Part shown: positions 41,576-50,359 of the stretch, piece by piece
How the letters are laid out: each line of letters opens with the position of its first letter
Position numbering within the stretch: the first letter of the stretch is position 1
Assembly: GCA_902777335.1 (NCBI GenBank)
Contig: CACYTF010000006.1
Location: 1-64,000, forward strand
Source of the DNA: an uncultured Eubacteriales bacterium
Lineage (GTDB): Bacteria > Bacillota > Clostridia > Christensenellales > Aristaeellaceae
Length of the DNA: 64,000 nucleotides
Direction: 5' to 3'
Notes under the pieces: model-generated
Told to the model about the DNA's origin: nothing
What the model saw: only the letters and a program-made list of their open reading frames with translations
Databases searched by the model: none
Made by a program: the position numbers and the translations under genes

Positions 41576-44500
41576 TCAGCTGTCGTTCGCCGCCTCGTAG
41601 ATCAGCTCGCCCAGCACCTGGTACAGGTTGTTGGGCTCCACGGGCTTGGTGAGGTGGGCGTTCATGCCCGCCTGCAGCGAGCGCTGGGCGTCCTCGTCGA
41701 AGGCGTTGGCGGTCAGCGCGATGATCGGTATGCGCTTCGCGTCCTCCCGCTTCATGCCGCGGATGGCCGCCGTGGCCTCCAGGCCGTCCATCTCCGGCAT
41801 GCGCACGTCCATCAGTATGGCCGCGTAGGTGCCCGGGGCGCTGGCGGCGAACATCTGCACGGCCTCCCGGCCGTTCTCGGCGTGGTCGGCCCGCAGGCCC
41901 TCCATCTCCAGCACGTCCATCATGATCTCGGCGTTGATCTCCATGTCCTCGGCCAGCAGCACGCGCCGGCCCGACAGGTCCGCCCGCTGCTTCTTCTGGA
42001 ACAGGGCCATGTTGTTGCGGCGGGCGATGCGCTCGAACTCCTCGATCACCGTCGACGCGAACAGCGGCTTGGTGAGGAAGCTGTCCACGCCCACCCGGTG
42101 CGCCTCCTCCTGGATGTCGTCCCAGTTGTAGGCCGTCAGCACCACCACGGTGGTCTCGCTGGAGAACTGCTTGCGGATCTCGGCGGAGGCCTCCAGGCCG
42201 TTCATGCCCGGCATGTTCCAGTCCATCAGCACCAGGTTGTAGGGGCGGTGCTTGGTGTGCTGCACCTCCATCATGCGCAGGGCTTCCTCGCCGCTTACGC
42301 ACACGTCCGCCCGTATGCCCACCTCGTCCAGCACCATCTGGGCGTGCTCGGCGGCGATCCGGTCGTCGTCCACCACCAGCACGTGGAAGGCGTGGGGGTC
42401 GATGGCGCGCTCCGCTTCCTTGCTGTCCTGGTCGCAGTTCCTAAGGGTCACCGTCACGGCGAACTCGGTGCCCACGCCCTTCTCGGACTCCACGGCGATG
42501 GAGCCGTTCATCATCTCCACGATCCGCTTGGTGATGGCCATGCCCAGGCCGGTGCTGCCGTACTTGCTCTTGTAGCTGCCGTCCTCCTGGGTGAAGGCGT
42601 CGAATATCTTCGGTATGAACTCCTTGTCCATGCCGATGCCGGTGTCTTTGATGCAGAAGCGCAGCGTGGTCTGGTCCTCGAACGCCACCGTCTTCTCCAC
42701 CGTCAGCGTGACGCTGCCGGGGGCCTCGGTGAACTTGATGGCGTTGGAGAGTATGTTGATCAGCACTTCCTTCAGCTTCATGTCGTCGCCGATGTAGGTC
42801 GCGTCCACCTGGTTGAGCACATGGCACTCGTAGGTCAGGCCCTTGTCATGGCACTGGGACATCACCATCGTGTTGATCTGCTCCAGCATGCCGCTGAAGG
42901 AGAACACCTCGCGGCGCAGTGTCACGCGGCCCGACTCGATGCGGCTCATGTCGAGTATGTCGTTGATCAGCTCCAGCAGATGCCGGGCGCTGCCGTTGAT
43001 CTTCTCCAGGTAGTCGCGGGTCTGTGCGCTGAGGGTCTCGTCCCGCAGGGCCAGGTTGTCCAGGCCGATGATGGCGTTCATCGGCGTGCGGATCTCGTGG
43101 CTCATGCTGGAAAGGAACGTGGTCTTGGCGTTGTTGGCGGCCTCCGCCGAGGTCAGCGCCTCGGCCAGGGCCTCGCTCTTGGCCATGGCGTCGCGCATCT
43201 CGGCGTCCACGTCGGTGATGCCCACGATGATGAAGCGCTCGTCGTCCTCCATGCGCGAGACCTTCATGCTCACGTAGGTGGGGCTGTCCTCACTGCCGAG
43301 CCGGTAGGTCAGCACAAAGGTGTCCTTGCGGTCCAGCGCCGCCATCAGCGTGCGGCGCTCCATGGCCTTCAGGAACAGCTCGCGGTCGTCGGGGAACACC
43401 CGCTCGCACAGCGCCTCCTTGCAGTCGCTGAAGAAGTGCCAGCCGCGCTGGGTCTCGGACAGCGCCCTGCCCTTGCTGCCCCGGCGGTACTCGACGAACT
43501 CCTCGGTGTCCAGGTTCACGTAGAACATGTCCGTGTAGTCGCGGGCCAGCGTCTGGGCGATGTGGTTGTACATCATGCCGCTGTTGCGGGCGTTCTCGTA
43601 GGCTTCCTTGGTCATGGCGTGCTCGTGCTGTATGCGCACCATGTCGGTCACGTCCTGGCACATGCCCAGCAGGCACACGCGCCCCGTGGAGTCGATGAAC
43701 TTCAGCTTGGTGGTCTGCAGCTGGCGCTGGTTGCCGGCGGCGTCCGGCACGTCCTCAAAGAATATGTAGGGCGTGTCCATGGACAGGGCGATCCTGTCGT
43801 CCGCCACGAAGTGGGCCGCCGTCTTCACGTCGAAGATCTGCGCGTCGGTCAGCCCGGCTACGCCGGCCGGGGTCTCCTTGTGGGCGTAGTTCGCGAAGGC
43901 CTGGTTGCAGGCCAGGTAGATGCCGGTGGCGGCGTCCTTGGTGAAGGTCATGCCGGGCATGTTGTCCAGCAGCGCGCTGATGGACTCCTTCAGCTCGGCG
44001 ATCTTCTTCGCGGCGGTGGCCTCGTGCTCCGCCTGGGTCAGGCGCTCGCCCAGCTCCTGGGTCTCCCGGTAGTTGTTCAGCATCATGAACACAATCAGCA
44101 GGAACAGGCCCAGCGACACGGCGGTGTAGAGCGTGTTGGTGCTGCTGATGGCCTTGGCCTGCTCCCGCAGGTAGGCCACGCGCTCCTCCCGGACGGTCCC
44201 GACGGTGTCGTCCGTCGGGTGGCTCTCGTGGTACTCAAATATGCGCTCCACCGCCTCGTTGGCGGCGTTCTCGGTGGCCCGGGACACCCACATCATCGAC
44301 GCGAACAGCACCAGCACCAGCAGTATGATCCACACGATGATCCGCTGGCCGTACTCCCGCTCCCGGTCCCGGCGGATCAGCAGCCGGAAATAGACCAGCC
44401 CCAGCACCGCCCACACGATGAACAGTATGTAGGACTCGGTCTCCATCGCGTGGAAGGGCAGCAGGCCCGGGATCAGCAGCAGCAGCGCGAAGCACACCAT

Positions 44501-45784
44501 CAGCGCGATGCCGGCCACGCCCGTGGCCTGCTCGATGTGCGCTTTCGCCTTCTGCGCGTGGCGGAACACCGCGAAGGAGATCAGGCCGTAGATTAGCGTG
44601 GCGCCCAGGGTGGTGACGTCCACGATCCAGCCGATGGCCGTGCGGCCCAGGAAGGGGATGAAGAACGATATCACGACGACGGCGATGACGGCGACCCCCG
44701 GTATGCCGCGCCGGTTCAGCTTCGCCAGCGCCCGCGGGGCCTCGCCCTCGCGGCCCGCCGCGAACAGCAGCCGGCTGAGGGCCAGCATGTTGCCGATCAG
44801 GCTGGTCAGTATCACGCCGAACAGCGCCAGCATCAGCACCGTGACGCCGGTCTGGCCCATGTAGTGGTGGGCGGCGTAGAACGCCGGGACCGCCTCGATG
44901 CCCTCCAGGTTCCCCATGTCGCGGATGTAGGCGAGCCAGCTGTCGTACTCCGGCGGATAGGCGGACACGGACAGCACCGACACGAACAGGTAGAGCAGCG
45001 TGGTGATGAGCACCGAGGCGATCAGTATGCCGCGCACCTTTTTCACCGGGAACGCGTATTCCTCCGAGAAGTGGGAGACGTTCTCAAAGCCGATGAAGGC
45101 CCAGGGCGATATGGCCGCGATGCGCACGATCTGCGAAAAGGCGCCGGAGCCCTCGGTGTACATCGGGGCGTAGCTGAACGCGCCGTCGTGCCGGAATATG
45201 GCGATCACGGCGCACACCGTAAAGCCCGCCGCGAAGGTCAGCGCCGCCACGATCATGATGCGGTTCGGCAGGCGCGCGCTGTTCAGGCAGAGCGCCCCGA
45301 TCAGCACCAGCACGCCCATGGACAGCAGCGCCTCGCCCAGCCACACCTCGTAGCCGAATATCCGGTATCGGAAGCCGAACCGGAACGTGCCGCCCAGGAA
45401 GAACCGGGCGAACAGCGGCAGCGAGGTCATGTTGGCCCACAGTATGGCCAGATAGGTCAGCAGCACGAACCAGAAGGCCAAGAAGCCCAGGTCCTTGCCG
45501 CACACCGACTTTTCAAAGGTGTACACACCGCCCGCGCCGGGGGCTTTTCGGATCATGTACTGCAGGTTCCAGGTGATCACGAATATGACCGCCATGCCCA
45601 GCAGCAGGCCGAACACCGTGCCCAGCAGGCCGGATTTTTGCAGGTAGGTGTTGCAGGTGACGATAAACGACCCCCAGCCGATGCTGGTGCCGATGGAAAA
45701 CGCCCAGACGCCCAGCGGCGTGAAGCCGGGGCGCAGCCCGCCGTTTTTCGCCTCGTGTGATCGGTCAAGCCTGTTGTTGTCCAT
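41576..45784 (-). CDS. Amino-acid permease (APC family) fused to PAS, histidine kinase and two receiver domains
   Basis: A 1402-aa protein. Residues 1-480 form an APC-superfamily transporter with about 12 helices (VWAFSIGTSIGWGSFIV as TM1 with the GxG break, APGAGGVYTFEKS, SPWAFIGFENVSHFSEE as TM6). An extra helix pair around an extracytoplasmic loop follows (about 505-600), then a PAS domain (LLDNMPGMTFTKDAATG, at about 645). A second PAS-like region and a kinase core come next (FLSSMSHEIRTPMNAI; ILSNAIKF; DTGIGM; GSTGLGMAI). Finally REC1 (LMDWNMPGMNG) and REC2 (LMDVRMPEMDG). The frame stays open up to 47245 by overlap with the antisense of the cyclase gene. The ATG at 45784 with AAGG upstream starts the permease. 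By analogy with CbrA (SLC5 fusion), it probably senses uptake or occupancy of an amino acid. Confidence 0.88.
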   Translation of the reverse strand: MDNNRLDRSHEAKNGGLRPGFTPLGVWAFSIGTSIGWGSFIVTCNTYLQKSGLLGTVFGLLLGMAVIFVITWNLQYMIRKAPGAGGVYTFEKSVCGKDLGFLAFWFVLLTYLAILWANMTSLPLFARFFLGGTFRFGFRYRIFGYEVWLGEALLSMGVLVLIGALCLNSARLPNRIMIVAALTFAAGFTVCAVIAIFRHDGAFSYAPMYTEGSGAFSQIVRIAAISPWAFIGFENVSHFSEEYAFPVKKVRGILIASVLITTLLYLFVSVLSVSAYPPEYDSWLAYIRDMGNLEGIEAVPAFYAAHHYMGQTGVTVLMLALFGVILTSLIGNMLALSRLLFAAGREGEAPRALAKLNRRGIPGVAVIAVVVISFFIPFLGRTAIGWIVDVTTLGATLIYGLISFAVFRHAQKAKAHIEQATGVAGIALMVCFALLLLIPGLLPFHAMETESYILFIVWAVLGLVYFRLLIRRDREREYGQRIIVWIILLVLVLFASMMWVSRATENAANEAVERIFEYHESHPTDDTVGTVREERVAYLREQAKAISSTNTLYTAVSLGLFLLIVFMMLNNYRETQELGERLTQAEHEATAAKKIAELKESISALLDNMPGMTFTKDAATGIYLACNQAFANYAHKETPAGVAGLTDAQIFDVKTAAHFVADDRIALSMDTPYIFFEDVPDAAGNQRQLQTTKLKFIDSTGRVCLLGMCQDVTDMVRIQHEHAMTKEAYENARNSGMMYNHIAQTLARDYTDMFYVNLDTEEFVEYRRGSKGRALSETQRGWHFFSDCKEALCERVFPDDRELFLKAMERRTLMAALDRKDTFVLTYRLGSEDSPTYVSMKVSRMEDDERFIIVGITDVDAEMRDAMAKSEALAEALTSAEAANNAKTTFLSSMSHEIRTPMNAIIGLDNLALRDETLSAQTRDYLEKINGSARHLLELINDILDMSRIESGRVTLRREVFSFSGMLEQINTMVMSQCHDKGLTYECHVLNQVDATYIGDDMKLKEVLINILSNAIKFTEAPGSVTLTVEKTVAFEDQTTLRFCIKDTGIGMDKEFIPKIFDAFTQEDGSYKSKYGSTGLGMAITKRIVEMMNGSIAVESEKGVGTEFAVTVTLRNCDQDSKEAERAIDPHAFHVLVVDDDRIAAEHAQMVLDEVGIRADVCVSGEEALRMMEVQHTKHRPYNLVLMDWNMPGMNGLEASAEIRKQFSSETTVVVLTAYNWDDIQEEAHRVGVDSFLTKPLFASTVIEEFERIARRNNMALFQKKQRADLSGRRVLLAEDMEINAEIMMDVLEMEGLRADHAENGREAVQMFAASAPGTYAAILMDVRMPEMDGLEATAAIRGMKREDAKRIPIIALTANAFDEDAQRSLQAGMNAHLTKPVEPNNLYQVLGELIYEAANDS

Positions 45785-45840
45785 GTCCGTCGCCTTTCCT
45801 TCATACTGTCCGGGATGACGCCAGCAGCCGCGCCGCCCCA

Positions 45841-48273
45841 TCAGGATTTCAGATCGCTCTTGTTCTGATACATGTTCTGGTCGGCCCGCTCGAACACCGG
45901 GGCCACGCTGTCGTCGTCCGCGCGCCGGGCCATGCCGCAGGCGATGGTGACGCCGCCCGCGCGCCGGGCTTCGGCGTTGTGGGCGTTCACCCGACCGACC
46001 AGCTCGTCGATGCGGGCGTAGTCGCCGCCCTGGGAGATCACCGCGAACTCGTCGCCGCCGATGCGGAACACCGGGCTGTGGTTGAAGATCTCGCAGATGA
46101 TCTTGCAGGCGTCCCGAATGTACTGGTCCCCCGCGTTGTGCCCGGCGGTATCGTTGACCTTCTTCAGGTCGTTGACGTCCAGTATCGAGATGGCGAACTC
46201 CGGCGCGCGGCCCTCCGCGATCTGCACATTCAGCCGCTCCTCGGCCATCAGGTAGGCGTGCCGGTTCTTCACGCCGGTCAGCGCGTCCACGTTGGCCTCG
46301 ATGCGCGCCTGGGCGATGTGCTTCAGGTTGGCCTCCTCCTGGCGGACCTGCGCGTCGATGTCGTTGATGCCCACGATCAGCCGCCGCCCCTCCTTCTCCT
46401 CCACCAGGGCCGCCTTCAGCTGCACGTAGAAGGGCCTGCCGTTCATCATCATCCGGTAGCTCAGCGTGAACAGACCGTGGCGCTCGATCTCCGAGAGTAT
46501 GTTCTCCTTGGTGAACGCCGACAGGAAGCGGTTCAGGTCTTCCGGGTGATTGTACACCTTCGCCGCCTCGCGGGTGGCGGTGTAGAAGTCCATGCCCTCC
46601 TTCGCCCGGGCGAAGGCCTCGTAGCCGGCGGTGGCGCTGAATTCCCGGTAGCGGCCCGTCTCCGGCACCACCACGTACACGCACAGGAAGTCGCCGCTGA
46701 GGGCGTTGAGGCGGGTGTAGGCGATGTGCTCCTCCATCAGGCGCTCCGCCGCGCGGCGCTGCTTCATCTCCCGGTCGATGTCCGTCACGCCCAGTATCAG
46801 CGTGCGCTCGTCGTCCTCCAGGCGGCAGACGCGCAGGCTCACGTAGGCGGGCCCATTCTCCGTAATCAGTCGGCAGGTGATGACGAAGGTCCGGTTCCGG
46901 TCCAGCGCCGCCACCAGATTCTTGCGGTCCAAGGCCCGGAGCACGGCGGCCCGGTCGTCCGGGTACACCATGCGCTCCGCGTCCAGCCAGCACTGCTCGA
47001 AGAAGTGCCAGCCGCGCCGCACCTCGGTGAGGCCGCCGTTCTCGCCGCCCACGCGGTATTCGACGAAGCCCTCGGTGTCGATGTCGATGTAGAACAGGTT
47101 CGTGTAGCCCCGCGCCAGCGCCTGGGCGATGTGGGTGTAGATGATGCCGGTGCTGCGCTCCTTCTCGTAATCCTCCTTGGTGGCGGCGCGCTCGGGCTGT
47201 ATGCGGAACATGTCCGTCACGTCCTGGCACATGCCCAGCACGCACAGCTTGCCGGACAGGTTGTGGTACTTCAGCTTGGTGGTCTGCAGCTGGCGCCGGT
47301 TGCCCGCGGCGTCGGGCACGTCCTCGAAGAAGACGTAGGGCGCGTCCATCGACAGGGCCATCTTGTCGTCGTCGGCGAAGTGCTTCGCCGTCTCGGCGTC
47401 AAAGATCTCGGCGTCGGTCAGCCCGACCACGCCGGCGGAATTGGTCTTGTGGGCGTACTTCGCGAAGGCCTGGTTGCAGGCCAGGTACACGCCGGTCTCG
47501 GCGTCCTTGGTGAAGGTCATGCCGGGCATGTTGTCCAGCAGCGACACGATGGTGTCCTTCAGCTCCGAGATCCGCGCGGCCTCCTCCATGTTGCGCCGGT
47601 AGTTCTCCTTTTCGTCGTTGATGACCAGCGTGTGGAGCATGCAGGTGCCCAGCAGGTAAGCGATGGTGTACAGCGGCAGGTACGGGAACCACAGCTGTAT
47701 GAACAGGAACACGGCCATGATCAGCCCGAACAGCCCCAGCGCCCGGTACTTCATCGCCTTGCCCTCTCCGCCGCTCTCCCGCAGCATCGAAGACAGCGCG
47801 AAGGCCGTGATCAGAAGCAGCAGCAGTATCTGGCTCACCAGTATCACGTAGCGTATCGGTAAGACGTGGTAGACGCTCTGCGCGTCCACCGTGAACAGGA
47901 CCGGTTTAAAGATATTGACCACGGCAAGGGTCGTGATCAATCCCGCGAGGACGCGCCCGGCGGTCACCAGGAAGCGTCCGAACGCGCTCTCTTCATTCAG
48001 ATAGGAGACGGTGTACTCCGTCCACAGCAGCACCCCCGCCGCCATCGCGACGAAATAGACGGTGGTGTCGGCAAACAGCAGGCCGGCCAGCTTTCGGCTC
48101 TCGAGGAATCCCCACAGTATGTCCGTGACGTAATAGGCCAGCACCGCGTACAGAAACCGCCTGTACACCTTCCAGGCCGGCTTGTCGAAGGCGCCCCCGA
48201 GGTTCAGGAGGATGTCCTGGTTTTCAATCAGCAGTATCGATACGGCGAGCAGCCCGATTGCGGCGTAATACAT
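45841..48273 (-). CDS. Membrane-bound PAS-GGDEF diguanylate cyclase
   Basis: An 810-aa protein. The first 220 residues hold about seven membrane helices (MASE-like sensor). PAS (LLDNMPGMTFTKDAETG, almost identical to the downstream kinase), further PAS-like repeats (GYTNLFYIDIDTEGFVEYR, LCVYVVVPETGRYREF) and a GGDEF domain follow (DALTGVKNRHAYL, VNDTAGHNAGDQYI, FRIGGDEFAVI). The catalytic GGDEF is intact, so it should make c-di-GMP from GTP. The RxxD inhibitory site is not seen before GGDEF. No EAL domain. First gene of the operon with the two hybrid kinases (56-nt gap). Confidence 0.9.
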   Translation of the reverse strand: MYYAAIGLLAVSILLIENQDILLNLGGAFDKPAWKVYRRFLYAVLAYYVTDILWGFLESRKLAGLLFADTTVYFVAMAAGVLLWTEYTVSYLNEESAFGRFLVTAGRVLAGLITTLAVVNIFKPVLFTVDAQSVYHVLPIRYVILVSQILLLLLITAFALSSMLRESGGEGKAMKYRALGLFGLIMAVFLFIQLWFPYLPLYTIAYLLGTCMLHTLVINDEKENYRRNMEEAARISELKDTIVSLLDNMPGMTFTKDAETGVYLACNQAFAKYAHKTNSAGVVGLTDAEIFDAETAKHFADDDKMALSMDAPYVFFEDVPDAAGNRRQLQTTKLKYHNLSGKLCVLGMCQDVTDMFRIQPERAATKEDYEKERSTGIIYTHIAQALARGYTNLFYIDIDTEGFVEYRVGGENGGLTEVRRGWHFFEQCWLDAERMVYPDDRAAVLRALDRKNLVAALDRNRTFVITCRLITENGPAYVSLRVCRLEDDERTLILGVTDIDREMKQRRAAERLMEEHIAYTRLNALSGDFLCVYVVVPETGRYREFSATAGYEAFARAKEGMDFYTATREAAKVYNHPEDLNRFLSAFTKENILSEIERHGLFTLSYRMMMNGRPFYVQLKAALVEEKEGRRLIVGINDIDAQVRQEEANLKHIAQARIEANVDALTGVKNRHAYLMAEERLNVQIAEGRAPEFAISILDVNDLKKVNDTAGHNAGDQYIRDACKIICEIFNHSPVFRIGGDEFAVISQGGDYARIDELVGRVNAHNAEARRAGGVTIACGMARRADDDSVAPVFERADQNMYQNKSDLKS

Positions 48274-48417
48274 TCCCGGATCCTCCCTTCATCGAAATGG
48301 GCGGTTCGGCCTTCGGCCCGAAGGGTATAATATGCCTTATACATTATAATAACACAATATGGCGCCGATTGCTACCCCATTGACATAAAAATAGGCATGG
48401 GCGCGGCCCGATAAAAA

Positions 48418-48442
48418 ACGGCCCGGCGTTTCCGCCGGCCGT
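48418..48442. terminator. Terminator after the degenerate GGDEF gene
   Basis: ACGGCCCGGCG, 4-nt loop, CGCCGGCCGT. On the minus strand GTTTTTT follows, so it serves the gene at 48476-49402. The rest of 48274-48475 shows no gene. Confidence 0.8.
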
Positions 48443-48475
48443 CTTTTCTGTCCGCGCCCATCGGGCGCGGGCCGC

Positions 48476-49402
48476 TCACCTGGCCCCGCCGTTGCCGAAG
48501 GGCTTGATCATCACGGCGTTCCTGCCGCGCCTGGCCTCGTTCAGAAGCATGTCCGCGCCGGGAATCATGTCCCGGATCAGCCCGTCGCCGTACAGCGCGC
48601 CGAAGCTCATGGTCAGGTGGACCTGGGGATAATCGCTCAGCCTTACGGCCTCCACCGCCCGGCGCATCGCCTCCAGCCGCATGCGCAGCGCGTCCCGGGT
48701 GATCGTCTTGAAGGCGATCAGGAACGCGTCGCCGTCATAGCGGATCACGCAGTCCTCCCCCCGCACCGAGGCCTGCAGCCTGTCCGCGACCCCGGACAGC
48801 GCCTGGTCGCCGCACAGAGGACCGTAGGTGTCGTTGATGCGCGCGAAGGCGTCCACATCCGACATCACCAGCGCCTGGCAGGGCTGGTTGGCCAGGTGTT
48901 CGTCGCAGTACCTCCGGTTCTTCACGCCGGTCAGGGAATCGGTGTAGATCTGATCGTCGCCCCCGGCGATCTCCCGGTCCTTCTCCGAGAAGCCCAGCAG
49001 CGCGAAATCGCCGTCGACGCGCACGACCCTGACCTCCCCGTACCCGCCCCGGGCGCTCCGGTACCCGTGGGTGACGCCGCTGGCATGCTTCAGCTGCTCG
49101 GCGAGGTTGTGCCGGCTCAGAAGCGTCCGGACGGCCGGCTGGTCCGCCTCGGACACGCCGTGCCGGATCAACAGCGCCAGCAGGTCGTCGTAGGACGGCA
49201 AAGCGCCCGCCGCGCCCAGGCGATCGGACAGCGATGCGTCTGTCCGGATGAAGCCGGTCTCCCCGGTTCGGATGTTCACCTCGGCGATCGTACTGCAGCC
49301 GTCCATCAGAGCGACGACGATGCGCTTCAGCCGCTGGACCTCTGCCCGCAGCAGCTCCAGTTCAGAGCCGGCCTGGCAGGGCGTTTCGTTGATGCTGCTC
49401 AT
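48476..49402 (-). CDS. Soluble PAS-like/GGDEF protein with degenerate active site
   Basis: A 308-aa cytosolic protein. A short coiled-coil N-terminus (ELELLRAEVQRLKRIVVALMD) precedes a PAS-like region of about 110 residues and a GGDEF-fold domain (DSLTGVKNRRYCDEHL, MSDVDAFARINDTYGPLCGDQAL). The signature loop reads RYDGDAFLI instead of GGDEF, and the catalytic Glu is Ala. It probably makes no c-di-GMP but could bind GTP or c-di-GMP, or act as a partner of the active cyclase nearby. Its own terminator follows. Confidence 0.82.
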   Translation of the reverse strand: MSSINETPCQAGSELELLRAEVQRLKRIVVALMDGCSTIAEVNIRTGETGFIRTDASLSDRLGAAGALPSYDDLLALLIRHGVSEADQPAVRTLLSRHNLAEQLKHASGVTHGYRSARGGYGEVRVVRVDGDFALLGFSEKDREIAGGDDQIYTDSLTGVKNRRYCDEHLANQPCQALVMSDVDAFARINDTYGPLCGDQALSGVADRLQASVRGEDCVIRYDGDAFLIAFKTITRDALRMRLEAMRRAVEAVRLSDYPQVHLTMSFGALYGDGLIRDMIPGADMLLNEARRGRNAVMIKPFGNGGAR

Positions 49403-49569
49403 GGTGTGCCATCCTCCTTTGTCGCCGCCATCATCCGACGGTTCACCCGCGTTTCCTCCCCGCCGAATCCCGCCGACGGAGTCATGGCGATATTATACCA
49501 CACCGGCCCCGCCAGGGCAACCAAAATATGGAACTTCCCGCCGTCATCAAAGTTTACATACAAACCGCC

Positions 49570-49598
49570 TTGACAGGTGCTCGGTCGGTCGCTATAAT
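49570..49598 (+). promoter_or_regulatory. Promoter of the ABC exporter
   Basis: TTGACA (49570-49575), 17 nt, TATAAT (49593-49598). The spacer has a TCGGTCGGTC tandem, and GATCGGTC recurs at about 49611, possibly an operator. Confidence 0.75.
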
Positions 49599-49651
49599 AT
49601 GGGGCGAACGATCGGTCACTTCCAGAATCGGGACACACGGAGCGTGAGCAT

Positions 49652-50359
49652 ATGTTGAAAATTGAGCATCTGACCAAGACCTACGGCGACAAGAAGGCCG
49701 TGGACGACCTGTCGCTGCACATCCGGCCCGGCGAGATCTTCGGGTTCATCGGCCACAACGGCGCGGGCAAGAGCACCACGCTGAAGAGCGCGGTAGGCAT
49801 ACTGAGGTTCGACGCGGGCAGGATCACCATCAACGGCGATTCCATCACCGAAGCGCCGGTGAAGTGCAAGCGGGAGCTGGCCTACATTCCGGACAATCCG
49901 GACCTGTACGACTTCATGAGCGGCATCAAATACCTGAACTTCATCGCGGACGTGTTCGCCATTGCCCCCGCCGATCGGCAAGCGCGCATCCGCAAATACG
50001 CCGACCTGCTCGAGCTGACCGGCGACCTGGCCCAGCCCGTCTCCGCCTATTCCCACGGCATGAAGCAGAAGCTGGCCGTGATCGCCGCCTGGCTCCACGC
50101 CCCTCGGCTGATCGTGATGGACGAGCCCTTCGTGGGCCTGGACCCGAAGGCCTCGCACCTGCTGAAGCAGATGATGCGGGAGCACTGCGACGCGGGCGGC
50201 GCGATATTCTTCTCCACCCATGTGCTGGAGGTGGCCGAGAAGCTGTGCGACAAGGTCGCCATCATCAAGCAGGGCAGGCTGGTGAAGGTGGGCACGATGG
50301 ATGAGGTCAAGGGCGACGACAGCCTGGAAGAGGTCTTCCTGGAACTGGAGGCGGAGTAA
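49652..50359 (+). CDS. ABC exporter ATPase
   Basis: A 235-aa ATPase of the DRA/CcmA-type exporter branch. Walker A GHNGAGKST (about residue 36), a Q-loop region (AYIPDNPDLYDFMSG), signature YSHGMKQK (variant of LSGGQ), Walker B LIVMDEPFVGLDP, switch STHVLEVAE. It pairs with the permease that starts immediately after its stop. The substrate is unknown (drug, lipid or peptide). Confidence 0.92.
   Translation: MLKIEHLTKTYGDKKAVDDLSLHIRPGEIFGFIGHNGAGKSTTLKSAVGILRFDAGRITINGDSITEAPVKCKRELAYIPDNPDLYDFMSGIKYLNFIADVFAIAPADRQARIRKYADLLELTGDLAQPVSAYSHGMKQKLAVIAAWLHAPRLIVMDEPFVGLDPKASHLLKQMMREHCDAGGAIFFSTHVLEVAEKLCDKVAIIKQGRLVKVGTMDEVKGDDSLEEVFLELEAE

Noticed and set aside
41282-44596. 1104-codon plus-strand ORF opposite the permease-kinase gene
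   Set aside because: Composition (mostly V, G, L, H, A) is typical of an antisense shadow. The minus strand encodes recognisable kinase and transporter motifs throughout.
41576-47245. 1889-aa version of the permease-kinase protein
   Set aside because: The upstream 487 codons are an alternative frame of the diguanylate cyclase gene. Transporter homology begins at the ATG at 45784.
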